Shown: positions 21,202 to 34,157, counted from the stretch's first letter. The stretch: 64,000 bases of DNA from Siphonodentalium dalli (GCA_032622095.1 CP136064.1:218688205-218752204); one strand, 5' to 3'. Numbers and translations: made by a program. Notes: a model not told the origin generated them from the sequence alone.

Positions 21202-21829
21202 ACTGGGACTCGTTGTAGATCCTCTATTTGCTATGTACACATAGTATAAGTAGAACTGATATGTTTTTTAAAACAATAATAAGAACAGGAATGTTAAAGG
21301 TGCTGAGGAAAAACTTTAGTAATTTGAACATTGATCAATTTGAAAATTAAATAGCGGACTCGCCGACATGCTTTTGTGGTGCGCTTGAATCTACCCACCA
21401 TTGCTTTGATTGTCAACAATACATCGAATAAAGACATTTCTTATTCGCCATATAACATTGGAAACTACTTATTCCCGTCACCTGCGTGATAATGCCAGAT
21501 TAAATCTAGTTTCGCCATTCGAAGTGCAATCAGTAACTCCACTCGGCGTTTCGCAGATAATCCTCATTCAGAACTGATCACACTCCAATAATTCTGGATT
21601 CAACATTCGTAATTTGAGTACACATATACACCTTATTTCTCTATGAGTTCCTATTAATCTGAGGCATATGTATGTAAATTTAGTTTAAATTGTGTGTGGG
21701 GGAGAGTCGTTTCTAATTTATTTGAAAACTGATACCACATTCCCTTTAGCTTTTGCTAATAAAATATGTTTAGACCAAATGCGCTGGAAGCTCGGGATGT
21801 ACACATCAGAATAAGCGAGATCACTGAGT
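21202..21829. other. Probable degraded LINE fragment, otherwise nothing
   Basis: 21355-21430 contains a plus-strand trace resembling a LINE finger (ADSPTCFCGALESTHHCFDC, broken), followed by about 300 bp ending in GCTAATAAAATATGTTTAGACC, which resembles the LINE 3' ends at 3757 and 21122. Low-quality remnant. Confidence 0.35.
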
Positions 21830-21980
21830 CGCTACCATATTGGATCCATCCAGCCCAGTTCCGCGCATATATGGAATTCATGAATATTCAAAACTCCATA
21901 TATGGAATGCTACTCTAGAACTTTGACCTGTAGCACTTAAACCGCGGAATGGGGGGCTGGATGGATCCAATATGGTAGCG
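21830..21980. mobile_element. 151-bp MITE with 7-bp target-site duplication
   Basis: ACTGAGT at 21823-21829 and 21981-21987 flanks arms that read CGCTACCATATTGGATCC and mirror exactly at the right, continuing with small mismatches through CATCCAGCCC.. TTCCGCG. The centre has a second palindrome (CCATATATGGA). No coding content. Confidence 0.8.
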
Positions 21981-21987
21981 ACTGAGT

Positions 21988-23605
21988 GATCGCGCTTATT
22001 ATGTACGATATTAACCATGCATATACGACCCACATTAATTAACATGTCAGAGTTAATATCTTATATACATATATCATCTAAATATATACCGCACCCAATA
22101 AAAGTACTTTCCTACAAATATTTAGAAAAAGACGTTTTTCATTGTGAGCCTCAAAAGAAAATAAGCAACAACCCGCGTTTATCGCAAAACCATTATCGCA
22201 GGATATACAGTAGGCCGATTTACATTTAAATTTGAAAAAGCGTTTTGTATACTCCAGACTTATTTGTCCACGCACGTGGTTGGTTTGTACTGCTTACCGA
22301 CAGCGTGGCTTTGAATAACAATTAGGTTTGAAAGGTATCATTCGCACTTCAACTGAATAAAACATCCATGCTCTTATGGGAGTTCTCGGTGGTAAATATT
22401 GTGATTAACTGGAGTTTCCCATAAACGAGAATGATAACGCATATTTATAAGGACTACTTCATGTTGACTCGTCTGCGTGTATATATAACCATGTGTTCGT
22501 GACGAGGAATATGTTGAAGTAAGTATATTATTTTAGGTGGCCACGATGAAGTTCAATAGCCACACACAGCAGCGAACCAGTCGGAAACCGACTAATATGG
22601 CTTAATGCGCCTACGTATTGGTTTAGTAAGCTGTCTGGTATACTTGCTATTTTAGGTTAGAAATTTACCGCTTAATTGTGGATAATACGATATTTAACTT
22701 TCAAGCACGTGAGTGTGAATTCCCAATGTGCTGCTGTTCAAATGTTTGGTCATGCATGTTGCAGCAAAAACGCCGCGACTAAATTCATGTCTCAACTAAC
22801 TGTGAAGAGTTTGATGCCCAGTACGAGTATACACCGGAGAGAAAACTTCAAGTAAAACGGGAGATTTTAGTTAATTCACATTGAAACAGTTTTGGTCCAC
22901 CGACATACGGAAATTTACTTTGTCTACAGTTTTTGTATGTATCGACCAAACGGGTGGAATTTCTGTTCAATTTAAGGTTTGAAGACTACTGGTCTAACCA
23001 TTTCTTTTTTTGAATTTTTTATCTGAATATTTTGCACCAACGAATATTAAATGAATAATAGGTTATTACAATCTATATATATAAATGTACTTGAATAACT
23101 GATGGGGTAATCCATTTAGCAAAGAAAGAGTTAAAGACATATTATGGACTTGTTCGGGTGCATGAAACTGATAAGTAAGTATTCAGGTGTTATGCCAGCT
23201 GGCGGTATGTGGAATTCTACTTGCATCGCCGAAAATATCAAGCAATTAGATCATACCACACCATAGAAAACATTGTCTGAAATATTCTCAAATGTAAATA
23301 TTTACTTCTCGATTCGGGATGTAACTATCGGCGATAAAAAAACGAAAACGATTTCGCCATCGAGATTCCCAGCATTTAATAGATATATAAGAATGACGGT
23401 GTATGTTGTCAATTTGGATATAATATTTGTAAAAATAAACACATTGAGAAAGATTATTTGCTCCTTTCTATTTGATCATCACAACGGAATGTTTCACATC
23501 ACTTTAAACCAAAGTCGTGAGATGTTAGACACAAGTATTTTTGTTCTTTCAACAAATAGCCTGTGTCATTGGATTACTGGTCGAAGATTGGAGGTGGCAT
23601 AAAGT
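21988..23605. other. Upstream region of the membrane-protein gene
   Basis: No confident exon. 22860-22960 (TTGGTCCACCGACATACGGA, GTATGTATCGACC) resembles 46700-46760, so a dispersed repeat is present. A 109-codon open frame at 23273-23602 ends just before the start of the next gene. It has no recognised motif and may be 5' UTR or chance. Confidence 0.4.
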
Positions 23606-23720
23606 ATGTCGAATGACGGTTCTTGGTATCATGGAGCTCCATTCGTTGCCGGGTTCCTCTGCGGGATTCTGCTGGTACTAATGTTTAGAATATGGTGCAC
23701 GGAGAAAACGTTATCTGAAG
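23606..23720 (+). CDS. Membrane-protein gene, exon 1: signal-anchor
   Basis: The ATG at 23606 is the first after an in-frame TAA two codons upstream. It opens 38 codons that end at a strong donor, GAAG|GTATGTGAG (GT at 23721). Residues 13-28 (FVAGFLCGILLVLMFR) form one transmembrane segment. The short N terminus has an acidic residue, while Arg and Lys follow the segment, which by the positive-inside rule puts the C-terminal part in the cytosol. Splice phase 1 matches the acceptor at 26038 exactly. An upstream non-coding exon or an upstream signal-peptide exon with a different start cannot be excluded. Confidence 0.65.
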
Positions 23721-26037
23721 GTATGTGAGTATCTTTGATGTATACATCATACGTTGAGTCATCTGATAATATAACGACACAGGAAAGTGATTGATTTCGA
23801 GGAGAGAGAATTCAAACAAAAAAAAGGTCATACATGGTTACAACATTAAAACTTTAACACTTAAAGTATCGCAGCCAACTCGCCGTATTTTTTGGCTAAA
23901 AAGGTGGCCTTTCGACATGAAATTGGTAACAGTAAAATCACAACCAAACGGAAAAATATTTTCGACAACTAATGATTGTAATTTTTTAGACTAACCGGAC
24001 AGTTATTTTCGAAGTGAGTACATTTATAAAAAGAGGCGATTTTGACCACTGAGATAATCTATGACACTGTTCAATATGGGCATTATGGGAAGAACACACC
24101 ATTCAATTTGCATAGAGATAATGATACAACAGGCTGGGATGCTTGTGAAAAGTTACATTGTTGTGATATTTTGACGAAAATTTGCCAGACGGCGATGATC
24201 GAACTGCATTTTTCTGCAATAGAACTCTGACTGACAATAATTATTGGTACCACTAATGGTCCTGGCAAAATATATCACTGATAAAATATTACCGCACCTT
24301 CAAATATTGCACGTGGACAGTTAAGACGCCCTAACTTGGAACAATTCGAGTCTTCACGCTGAACAGATTTGCTAAAATTGATTTTATATTATTCTCTCGC
24401 CTAGAAATTAATCACTTCCTGTGGCTATTTTTGTCCGATGATTCACTGTGTGGTGTGTGATATTTCCTGATATATCTACGTACATGTGAACAATTCCGTG
24501 CTGCTGCTGTAATAAATTTCATTCTTCGACATTTCACCTTTTTACACGGATATACTGCATCCATGGTATATCGCCATACACGTTTTTAGAACGTAATTTC
24601 AATCAAAATATGGAGGGATTGGTATCCATCCATTTCCCTATATATGGACTCTTCGTCGTCAGTCAAAACAGTAGTTATCGTTAGCTTTGATGCGAATAAT
24701 TTCGCAATTCATACATTGACAGGCTATAGTAGTCAGATGACTGTATTGGTTTTAAGCAAGAATAGTTTGACTTCTTTATCGACAGCGATATTTGAAACAC
24801 ATTAAAAGTACTTCATTGTTCGTAATAATATGCGACCGATAATCATACGAAACGACTCACACTAGAACTATGTTGGGAAGTCTTCAGTGGATTGTAGTTT
24901 CGCTGCAATTGGGTTTCCAGTAACTCATAAAGAAAAGTACAGTATTTTCAATAACACATCATAGTCTGATTAAAACCTGAATATTTTCACGTTGTTTAGA
25001 AGTTATAAGACACATTGGAACATTTAAAAATAAAACGGTTTTGTTGGTTGGCTCTATTTAAATTGACGGCGGAATCATATGATTCTCCAAATTCGCCGGT
25101 CAGTTAGTGTGGAATTCACACACCGATTGTTGCGACTTTCAAGTTTCCAGACGCGAGCGTATGCAGCATGATTACTTCACACACAGTACATAATTTAAAA
25201 CCCCTTACACCGTGTCGACGAACATCTAGTTTTCTTGTCATGCATGCAGCTGAGTGTGAAATGCACTGTTTGACTGTGCAAACATTAAAATAATCCCATA
25301 CTGTTCTCCTGCTGTGAGATAGAATTGCGGTGTCAAAATATCAAATTGGTCGGTTGCACCTTCTGTCTAATAAGAGGATAGAAGAACAAATTTGATCTAG
25401 ATCGCTGATAAGCCGATTCAACCGACGAAGAATTGAAATTAAAAACCAAAATATAAGTAAGTTATCTCTGACATGTTTTAAAGTCTCAACGTCCGATGTC
25501 GATTTCCAAGATAATATATTGTACGTATATAAACCTCAAAATATGTAAGTTCACCTGACATATTACACATTATCTTAAGAATCATGAGACCGATTGTCGA
25601 GCAATATGCCATGTTTATTCAGTATATTAGGACTGCTAAAGTGAGCTAATGTCGACCAACTGAGTGCTTGCACGCTTGAGTGACCACCGTTTGTGTGGAG
25701 GTAGTGCTCTTTCAAATGTCACAAAGCCATTATGAGTTTAGACAACTCAATTTAGAGACTCGTGTGAAGACCAGCTTGTCAGGACAAGACTGTAAGGCAC
25801 CGTGCCATATGGTTGTCACACCCCCAATTTCGCATGCAACATTTATCTGGGGAACGGAAAATAGTACGCTCGATTTAACAAATGCTTGATTCAAGAACAC
25901 ATGCATATTTGAACGTTGTCTGTCAAGAAGCACTTCTTTATGTTCGTAATATATTACACTGTGATATTGGTTTTCCTTTAAGTTTTCTAAATTCTGTGCT
26001 TTATTCTAAAAAATAAGAATATTTTTGTGCTTACCAG
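23721..26037 (+). other. Intron 1 of the membrane-protein gene
   Basis: Bounded by GTATGTGAG and TTTTTGTGCTTACCAG. No internal exon is supported. A short plus-strand frame at 25680-25889 has no splice context. AT-rich, otherwise featureless. Confidence 0.55.
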
Positions 26038-26432
26038 CTCTCACCAAGGAGTCATTTCATCAGAGAAGTTTTGCAGTGACGCATATTAAAAACGAGCCAC
26101 CAATAGTGTATGTTCTACTCGCACTGGACCAATCGAGTGATCCTTACGAACAAATCCTGCGTCATTGCTCGGCTATTTCTGGACTTTACGGTATCCACGT
26201 TATAGTGGCCATTCGTGAGGATTTATTATCAATTGAGGACGGGGAAAGGTTTCTTCTGTGTCGCCACCTGACCATATTAGTGTCTGACAGAATAGAGTCA
26301 TGGGGCGTTGATAGTCCCTATGACCAATGGAACACAGCACTGGAACGGCTGAGAAGGGAAAGAACTCCGTCACACGGTGTAGTGTTCCTGTTAGAGAATT
26401 ATTGCTGTTATAACTCGTCCATTTTTGAACAC
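26038..26432 (+). CDS. Membrane-protein gene, exon 2: cytoplasmic alpha/beta domain (SEFIR/TIR-like?)
   Basis: The acceptor TTACCAG|CT is followed by 131 open codons with coding-like composition and the donor GAACAC|GTGAGTATT (GT at 26433). It enters in phase 1 and leaves in phase 0. The peptide alternates hydrophobic strands and helices: PPIVYVLLALD (strand), DPYEQILRHCSAISGLYG (helix), IHVIVAIRED (strand), RFLLCRHLTILVSDRIESWG (helix-strand), YDQWNTALERLRRE (helix), HGVVFLLENY (strand). This order, following a single transmembrane segment, recalls the SEFIR/TIR fold of cytokine-receptor signalling domains. No diagnostic box was firmly recognised, so the family assignment is a guess. The exon itself is well supported. 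Confidence 0.75.
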
Positions 26433-26495
26433 GTGAGTATTAAATTCAAACACCTCTATTCAATATGGTCGATTTCGTGAGGTGTTTAATATCCT

Positions 26496-26664
26496 GTGCC
26501 AGTGCATTCTATTATATATGCGAGTCTCCCATAGGGAGCCTCGCATATATAAGATAATGAACTCGCTTACAAGGTCAAGGTTAATTTTGCTAGGCCAATG
26601 TATGCTCTTATACATGCGAGGCTCTCTATGGGAGACTATCTTATACAATAGAATGCATTGGCAC
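26496..26664. repeat. Composite foldback in intron 2
   Basis: GTGCCAGTGCATTCTAT at 26496 mirrors ATAGAATGCATTGGCAC ending at 26664. Inside, CGAGTCTCCCATAGGGAGCCTCG forms its own hairpin, and its pieces recur near 26615 (CGAGGCTCTCTATGGGAGAC). It starts 64 bp after the exon 2 donor. Confidence 0.65.
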
Positions 26665-27576
26665 CGGGTTTTCGTAAAGTTTCAGGAAGCTCCAGCCATG
26701 GAAGGGTTAACAACTCCTGGTTGAAAGAAGAATCAAAGTCCATCTGCAAATATGCATGTGCGTTGTAGAACTTGGACAGGGACGTGGCTATATGGTCTCC
26801 GTTGGGAGTATTCATCATGAAATTTCCAACTATATCTGCTCACATCTCTTGTAACCAGACCAGACTCCCATGTTAGCAATATAACATTTGCACCCGCCCC
26901 TTTGGGTTGGAATTTCAACTGGTACTTCAAACTTTCCAACTGTTGAAATTTTCCTGACACCTCCTAACTGTTGGCCAATTCAGACCAACATTTTGACCAA
27001 AAGTATAAACATGCTGCTGTTGGTCTAACACATACATATTAGCCACTGATTCATGGTTGATAAATCAAATGAACAATTTAAAGCTATATATAGTATAAAA
27101 TTTCCAACTAAGTTGGTGTCAAGCATGAAATTTTCAACTGTTGATAAATTTGGATCAAAGTTAGGAGTGAGACTGCCCCCTCCCATCCCATCGCCACGTG
27201 CCTTGTATGGAACCAAATTACAACGCTCTACCAGAATAGAATTGAAATGGGCTCTAAATGCTCTTTTAAGGCGGGAATTCTTCCAAATTTATAACTTTAA
27301 ATAGGTCGCACTCAACAACATATGACAAGAGATCAGAAGTGGAGTGGGTGAGATTTGAGGATTAAGGTCAGTCAAGAAAAATGAAGGCTGCAGTTACTGT
27401 CAGTTAGATTTAAGAAAGGTTTTTGGAAGAGATGGTGGTCAGAAGTGTAAATTGGAATATGAAGGTTGAATAAAATTATGCACGTACGTGACAAAAGAGG
27501 CGTACAAATACTACACTGAATCAGGCCTTCCAAATTAGGACCTGATGTATCGCTCTATTGCCGAACACGCGTGACA
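26665..27576. other. Intron 2, diverged AAATTTCCAACT repeat
   Basis: 26880-27180 contains several AAATTTCCAACT/AAATTTTCAACTGTTGA motifs and GACCAAAGTT-like blocks that recur at 44310-44600. This is a dispersed repeat of unknown class; no exon is supported. Confidence 0.4.
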
Positions 27577-30562
27577 TCTTCTATATCTATATTTGCGAAT
27601 GTCTGTCTGTCTGTCTGTGTTCTATAGAAATTCACAGGGGACCATCTAGATGATGCAAAAGGGGTCTACTAGGAGTAGCTTTTTACGAGAAAGATAATGG
27701 TCGGGGTTTTTAAATTTTTAAATTTTCTAAAGTGACGCCGTTGTTTTCAGGGGCAGAAAAGGGGGGAGGGGCAGAAAACAAATTTGTCGCCGATTGCCAC
27801 CAAACTTATATATAATCATCCCCATAATGTGAGAAATCTAATGGCGTGGTTTAAATATGGCAAAAGTCGCGCCGTTCGCGTCAGGGGTGCCCGGAAGGGG
27901 GGTGGGGGGGGGGCAGATTTTTGTTATGTCGCCGATTGCCACGAAACTTACATATAATCATCCCCATGATATGAAGAATCCAACGGTGTGGTTTAAATTT
28001 TAAATATTTCAAAAGTGGCGTCGTTTGAGTCAGGGATGAACGGAAGGGGAGAGGGGCACACAAATTGATAAAAACTAATTTTAGCGCCGATTTCCACCAA
28101 ATTGATATATATTCTTCTTCATGATACAAGGAATCTAATTTTGCGATTTAACAACGCCAAATTGTTGTTTTTGGATGAGAGATTGGGAGGGGTGGGCACT
28201 AAATTTGATAATAAGTCGCCGATTGCCACCACACTTATACAAAATCGTCCCCATGGTATGAGGAGTCTAATGATGTGGCTTTTATCTGTCAAATGTGGCC
28301 TTATTCGAGTCTGGGTTGCATTGAACGGGACAGGGGCACCAAAATTGATGCACAATTATTTTAGCGCCAATTTCCACCAAATTGATACACGTTCTTATCC
28401 ATGATACGAGGAATCTAATCGTGATTTAAAGACGCCATAGTGGTGCTGTTTGTGTGAGAGATGGAGAGGGGAGGGATTGGCACCAAATTTGATAAAAAAA
28501 ATTGTTTAGTCGCCGATTATCACCAAACTTATAAACAATCATCTCCATGATATCAGGAGTGTGATCGTGTGGTTTAAGGATGTCACAAGTGGGGCCATTC
28601 GAGTCAGTGGTGTATAGAGATGAGAGGGACACAACAAAATTATATCTATATGTTTAGTGCCGATTTCCACCAGATTGATACATATTCTTCTCCGTGATAC
28701 GAGGAATCTTATCGTGTGGTTTAGATACACCAAATTGGTGCCCTATCGTTAGGGGGTGACAGTAAGACAGTCTAGCCTGACTATGCCACCCCCTCGAATA
28801 TACATTACAATATTTGTCAAATGTATTATGTATTAATTTATATATGTATATTGAAATAAAATATCCTATCCTATCCTATCCTATCCCTATGGGTGAGAGA
28901 TATGGGGACCTTAAATTTGATACGAATTTGTATACTCGCCAATTTTCACCAATTTCATATATATGCATCTCTAATCTCTAATGAGTCTTAGTGTGTGCAG
29001 CTTGAGTCAGAAGTAGGGACGGCAGGGTCACCAAAACTGATACAAAATATTTGTAATACCAATTACCATCAAATTCAGACACGTTCTTCTCAAATGATAC
29101 AAGAAATAAAATCGTGCTGTTTGTCTGTCTTTTTGTCTGTCTGTGTGCGTTCTATATATAACTTCACGCGGTACAATCGAGATGGCACCAAGGCTTTCTA
29201 AGAGGGGTAACTTTTTACAAGGAAGATAATGGTGCGGGTTAAAATTTTCTAAAATGACGCTGTTGGTGGGAGGGGAAATTTAAAAAATAAGGTGAAATAG
29301 TTTTGTCGCTGATTTCCACCAAACGAATACATAATTACCTTCGCAATATGGCGTTGTTCGAGTCAGCGTTGCATCAACAATTGATTTAATAAACCAAATT
29401 CCACCAAATTCATACACGTTTTTCTCTAATGATATACCATTAATTAAATCACATTTGGTGTCGTTTGCGTCACGGATGGCGAGCGGATATGCACTATCAT
29501 TGATAAGATTGCTATTCGCCGATATCCACATATAAGTTATATACAGTCACCAGGCCATCTCCATATCATTTTAAGTAGTTGGGCGTTCACATTTCACAAT
29601 CCCGACATATGGTGACCCACATAAGTCACCTGAACAATTATATCTTCTTAACAGTCATATTTATATGGGTGTGGCAATCAAGGCATTCGCACAATGAGCT
29701 AGCAAACAGAGATAACTAGAAGAAGCATTAAACGTATATTTATCATTCTATTGAAGAGATACATATATTCGTGCACACTGAGAGACCCCGAACCGTCAGA
29801 GGATTGCATATATATAATAACAAAATTTAGTCTGTTCCATTCAATACAGTTTCCACAAAAAGTTACAATTTGTCAAGAGATGTGGTCACAGTGTGCAGTC
29901 AAATATAGTTTCTTCTGATATACAAGAAAATGCAGTTAGTAGCACAAGACTTTTCAGGATCCTACCAATACTGACATCTGACAAGGGTTTTAGAACAGAC
30001 TCATCGACTGACATAAACTCAAAATCTCGCTCTGCGCCTGGCACATGTAGCTGATATATATGCGCAGCACATTTCGTTTAAACTAAGAATATTTAGCCAA
30101 TATATAGCACCATGAACATGAACCATGAACAGGGGAACACCTGGAAATTTCTTTAAAACATCTGTATCTTCATGGAGATATGATAGCCAGGTGACCTCGA
30201 GATCTTAGTCCAACCCACTAGATTGATTGATACATCTCAATATGTAAAACCCAATTATCATCTTTTATCGAACTAATGTGTTTATGATGTTCATGTATCA
30301 TATTATAACGTCTAATGTATACGCAGTTGTAAATAAATAAATACTTCATTATTGGTGGAACGGATTAATCGCGATAAACAGAATGACAATTGACAAGGTG
30401 AGCCACTACTTATATTCCATGACTGTAATAATCATGTTTTGTGATGCTATTTGAATATACAATTTATGAGAAAACGTATAACACTTTAAGCAGAGCATTC
30501 TCTATTCCCAACAAATATCCACAGCATACATTAACCTGGGCAACGCCGGGTAACCCTGCTAG
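27577..30562 (+). mobile_element. Helitron-like element with ~145-bp tandem core
   Basis: The left end A|TCTTCTATATC is followed by TTTGCGAATGTCTGTCTG. The right end has a degraded CTGGGCAACGCCGGG stem and CTAG at 30559-30562 followed by T. This fits Helitron insertion into AT. Between about 27780 and 29530, roughly ten degenerate units carry GTCGCCGATT.CCACCAAA, CTTATA..AATCATC, CATGATA.GAGGAATCTAAT and GTGTGGTTTAAA. No Rep/helicase frame is visible, so it is non-autonomous. Related units occur at 40291-41118, 44937-45752 and 53220-53370. The outer borders are inferred from consensus ends only. Confidence 0.5.
28749..28888 (+). mobile_element. SINE-like insertion with (TATCC)n tail
   Basis: It interrupts one tandem unit between GGTGCCCTAT and CCCTATGGGTGAGAG, leaving a possible CCCTAT duplication. 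It contains GGGGGTGACAGTAAGACAG and CTGACTATGCCACCCCC, an AT-rich stretch and four to five TATCC repeats. A short tandem tail is typical of SINE/LINE 3' ends. No pol III boxes were recognised. Confidence 0.45.
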
Positions 30563-32250
30563 TACTTAATATAACCGTTTTGTATTAATTAATTAAGTAT
30601 CTTTGTGTGGCCTGGAATATTCAGATTTTCCCTAATGGAAATTTCTGGGGAGCCTGGGGGGATCTGCAGAAAAAGTCCAGACACAGAGACGGGGTGGATG
30701 GGTGGTTCGAGGTCGAAAAAATGTGTGATGGAATTTTTTTCCAATCAACCTATTGATCAAAGATTAATTAAGGTATTGGAATTACATTGCTTGGTTTTGT
30801 ACTGTGCTTACCTGTTGCATGATATCTGAGTATGATATGACCAAATAGTGACTAGAGAACACTGTGTCCATCACCCGGTTGGACACTCATGATATTAAAC
30901 CGGTACACGTAGCGCAGCTGAAAAGCTATTGAGTTGGTTGATTTTATTTAACTCTTTCGCTGCCACTCAGCACCACAGGCAGATTCCCCACTGCCAAGCA
31001 TGCCACTTAAGTATATAAGCATCATTGTTGTATATGGGTAACATAGTGTGTCTCAAGTATCGCTTGGAATAATTTGTCGAAACTTCATATGTGATTAGAC
31101 AAAAGCATCGCAAGTTCAGAGCCACGCATGCCACCCCATAGAGGTCATTTTGCCTTGGCAGCCATCCTGGTTTACACACTATTGGCTATATTTCATGTTT
31201 ATTCATGCTATGTGTGTATACTATCAATGCAGAAATTCAGCGTTTTTTTCTTCACATTACCTTCATTAGTTGACATCTTTCAGGGAGGCCCCATAACGGG
31301 CCTATATGTGCTATACACACAAGTATTTGAAGATGTCACGCCACCATGGTGATTACCATGCAGTTCTGTGTGTAGTCACATTCCACGTACACACATGTAT
31401 ATGTATGGGTATATAACGCATTAACATTTCAGTATATCGCAAGTGTCTTTGTATTATGTTGATGAACTTATAACTATATTTCGACATGTCACTGGTTACC
31501 AAAACCATTTTATTTTGTACAGGATGGTAGATCACACATAAGCAATCAAATAATCACTGGCACACTGCCCAGTCCATTAGGATGCCACATGGAGTGCATT
31601 TGCCAACAAACGTGGACACTATATGTGCACGTCATGCATCATTAGAATTGAGGTGAATGTTACAGGCATAAGATGAAATCCCTATTCATATCTTTATATA
31701 TTCACTCAGAAGTACTAGTATTTCAATGTTGGCAAACAGATTGGAAGCAGATACCAATGGGAACTGTTTTTTTTATGATTTTGCTTCCGATCACACTACT
31801 ACCATTCCACTAGTTTGTGTTGTATCAATATGTTGGAATATGCAAAATAGTAATTTCTAGAAAGAAACAGGTTGAAATCTTTTGTTCATATTATTCTGAT
31901 TCATTTACTAATTTTAGGGGGTGGGTCCCAAAAAGTCGGCCTGGATTGTTTTTTAAATTGCACAATGGGTGGGGAGTGGGTGGTCAGGTAGCGGAAATAA
32001 TTTTTTTTAACACTTGTCTGCAAATATTGTCACGAACCCCCTGGGGGAGCCTTCAAATAGGAAAATGTTCCAGCGTGTGGACGTATACATATGGTACATT
32101 TCCGTAACAAGAGCAACTCCACGACAATGCTATAGCAACACCCACGTCAGGTGTACTGTATATAGTTACATAGGAACCTTCAATGTGAAATATGGGTGTA
32201 CTGGTTATATATCAGACTGCAATTAATTAGGATTTTGTTAATGGAGTTTC
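30563..32250. other. Intron 2 continued, no recognised feature
   Basis: Plus-strand open frames at 30605-30829 and 31128-31352 and minus-strand frames near 30967-31535 have no conserved motif or paired splice sites. Confidence 0.4.
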
Positions 32251-32259
32251 GTTTCGTTT

Positions 32260-32445
32260 GCAGATGCGCTATGCCAGTGGTTTGTTGGTGTGGCCTGTTG
32301 CTACTTTAAACAAGATGGGATATAACCTCGGTTGTAATTTAACTGTGAGTATGACCGAAAGAGAGAATACGTGGACTTTAGAACAACTGGGCTTCACTAA
32401 TGTTCAACGCGAACCTCTTGTAATATTCGGGATATAATACACCAG
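32260..32445 (+). repeat. Dispersed repeat related to 49700-49880 and 48700-48770
   Basis: Shares GCC(T/A)..TTTAAACAAG.T(G/A)GGA.A.AACCTCG, TGTGA(A/G)TATGAC(T/C)GAAAGA and ACTGGGCTTCA(C/T)TA with 49730-49840. The stretch reads open for 59 codons after a TTCGTTTGCAG, which looks like an exon, but its repetition elsewhere argues for a transposon piece. Confidence 0.45.
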
Positions 32446-34066
32446 AAAAACAAATATAACTACAGTTTAACTCATTCGCCCCTGAATAGATTCAAATCAA
32501 CAATTTAAGTTTTGTCGAGATTGTGCAAATATGCCCAAAATACACGGCATGAGCACCACAGCTGTTACTTGCTAGTAAAAAGCCTGGTATGTTCACCTAC
32601 TATTTTGGCTGGACGATATGTGAACGTGGTCTTAATAATCGGATAAATATGAACAGCGATCTTAAATGCCATTATTTGGTCTTATGTAAAAACCATAATA
32701 TTTTCAGCCATACTCGCGGCATTATGACAAAGTAAGCCCAGTGCTTGGTACATCCATTACACACATCACATATACATCATGTAAATGCTTAGCCGGTATA
32801 CCACATTGTGATATTTTTCATGTTGTTTCATGCATTTCAACGTTATTCTAGTTAGTTCACGTTGTCGCTTTTTCTGTTTGAATTCCATTTTCATATCTGG
32901 AAGACGGCCATGTGGCCATGCCGCTACGGTACAATATAATCATGTTTATTTTCCAAAAAAATTCACTGTTACCATGTTTGTAAATAAATTTATCAATCAT
33001 TTTCCGACACAAACGTATGGATCGTCTTATAATACACCGGAAAGGTGTAGGCATTCTACTCTTAAAGAGTGAAGTGTGAGCCCTTCTTTATTTATGTAGA
33101 AATTGAGAATCACCATGAACCACCGTGACAAGAGGACATCGAATTGTAGGATTGTGTTTCGTGTATATCGATACTTTTAATATTCCTGTCAATGCTCCAT
33201 GGGGAGTGGCGATAAGGCCTATAATATAACATATTGATGGTGTTGACTACATATTTTGTGTAGTGTGCGATAGTGCTAATATACTAGTGCTCATATTCTG
33301 CTAAATATTTAGTATGGACCTTTTCCCCACCAAACTCAATTTCGCGTTATTTGACTTAAACTAGAGTATTTCATGCCGTCAATGTAGAGCACCTGCGACG
33401 ATGATGCGTGGATGAGAGACAACGACCACGTGTCTATACACAAATACGGATTTACGCTGTAATAGTAGAATTCCTGCACTTTAGTTACGTGTATTTGCAT
33501 GACGCCCGACAAGTTTCCGTTCAAAACAACTCAATCTTTTTTGTTCAGCGGTTAGCTACTCTTGCCAGAATTAACTCACCACTGATAATGAAATGTTACA
33601 AGTTGAAGTTAGTTTAAACACACTTTATTGCCAACAAAATTTACATTTGATTGACAAAGAGATTGGTGCTATATACACTCCTAATTGGAGGCCTGTTTAT
33701 CACGTAATGAGTTTGTGTGCGTGCACCAGAAATGGCCAAGTGCACTGTGGGAAATCACATGGTTTCGAGTTGATGAGTATCACTCATTCAAAATAGCCAA
33801 GGCAATTGCAAATGTGATAAAAATGTAATAAACTATGGTAATGATATAATTATTACATATTATTTTGGCATCTACGAGCATATGATAAACTTGTTTTCAA
33901 ACAAGCTGATATCTCATTTGTGTCCAAACTCAGTTGTTTTCTCTAACTGGTAACTTTGGTCAGAATGTTACAGAAAACTACTGAGTATTTCCAAACAAAT
34001 AAGGTATAAACTTGTTTTAAAAATAAACTAGCATATGCTCGTAACAGTCAAAATGCTATATTTTGT
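32446..34066. other. Intron 2 continued, no recognised feature
   Basis: AT-rich. Short open frames at 32830-33072 and 33408-33796 lack splice borders and recognisable motifs. Confidence 0.4.
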
Positions 34067-34157
34067 GTCAGTTGCTCGTATATTATGTTTCTGTGCCGAT
34101 GCCCTCGCCTCGTCAGTTGCTCGTATATTATGTTTCTGTGTCGATGCCCTCGCCTCG
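34067..34157. repeat. 45-bp unit in two tandem copies
   Basis: GTCAGTTGCTCGTATATTAT through GCCCTCGCCTC occurs twice in a row with one substitution (TGTGCCGAT against TGTGTCGAT). Confidence 0.85.

Noticed and set aside
23273-23602. 109-codon plus-strand ORF just upstream of the membrane-protein start
   Set aside because: No recognised domain, no splice continuity and a different frame. It is treated as possible UTR or chance.
32260-32445. Possible exon after TTTCGTTTGCAG
   Set aside because: The same sequence recurs at 49.7 kb and partly at 48.7 kb as a diverged repeat without a conserved frame.
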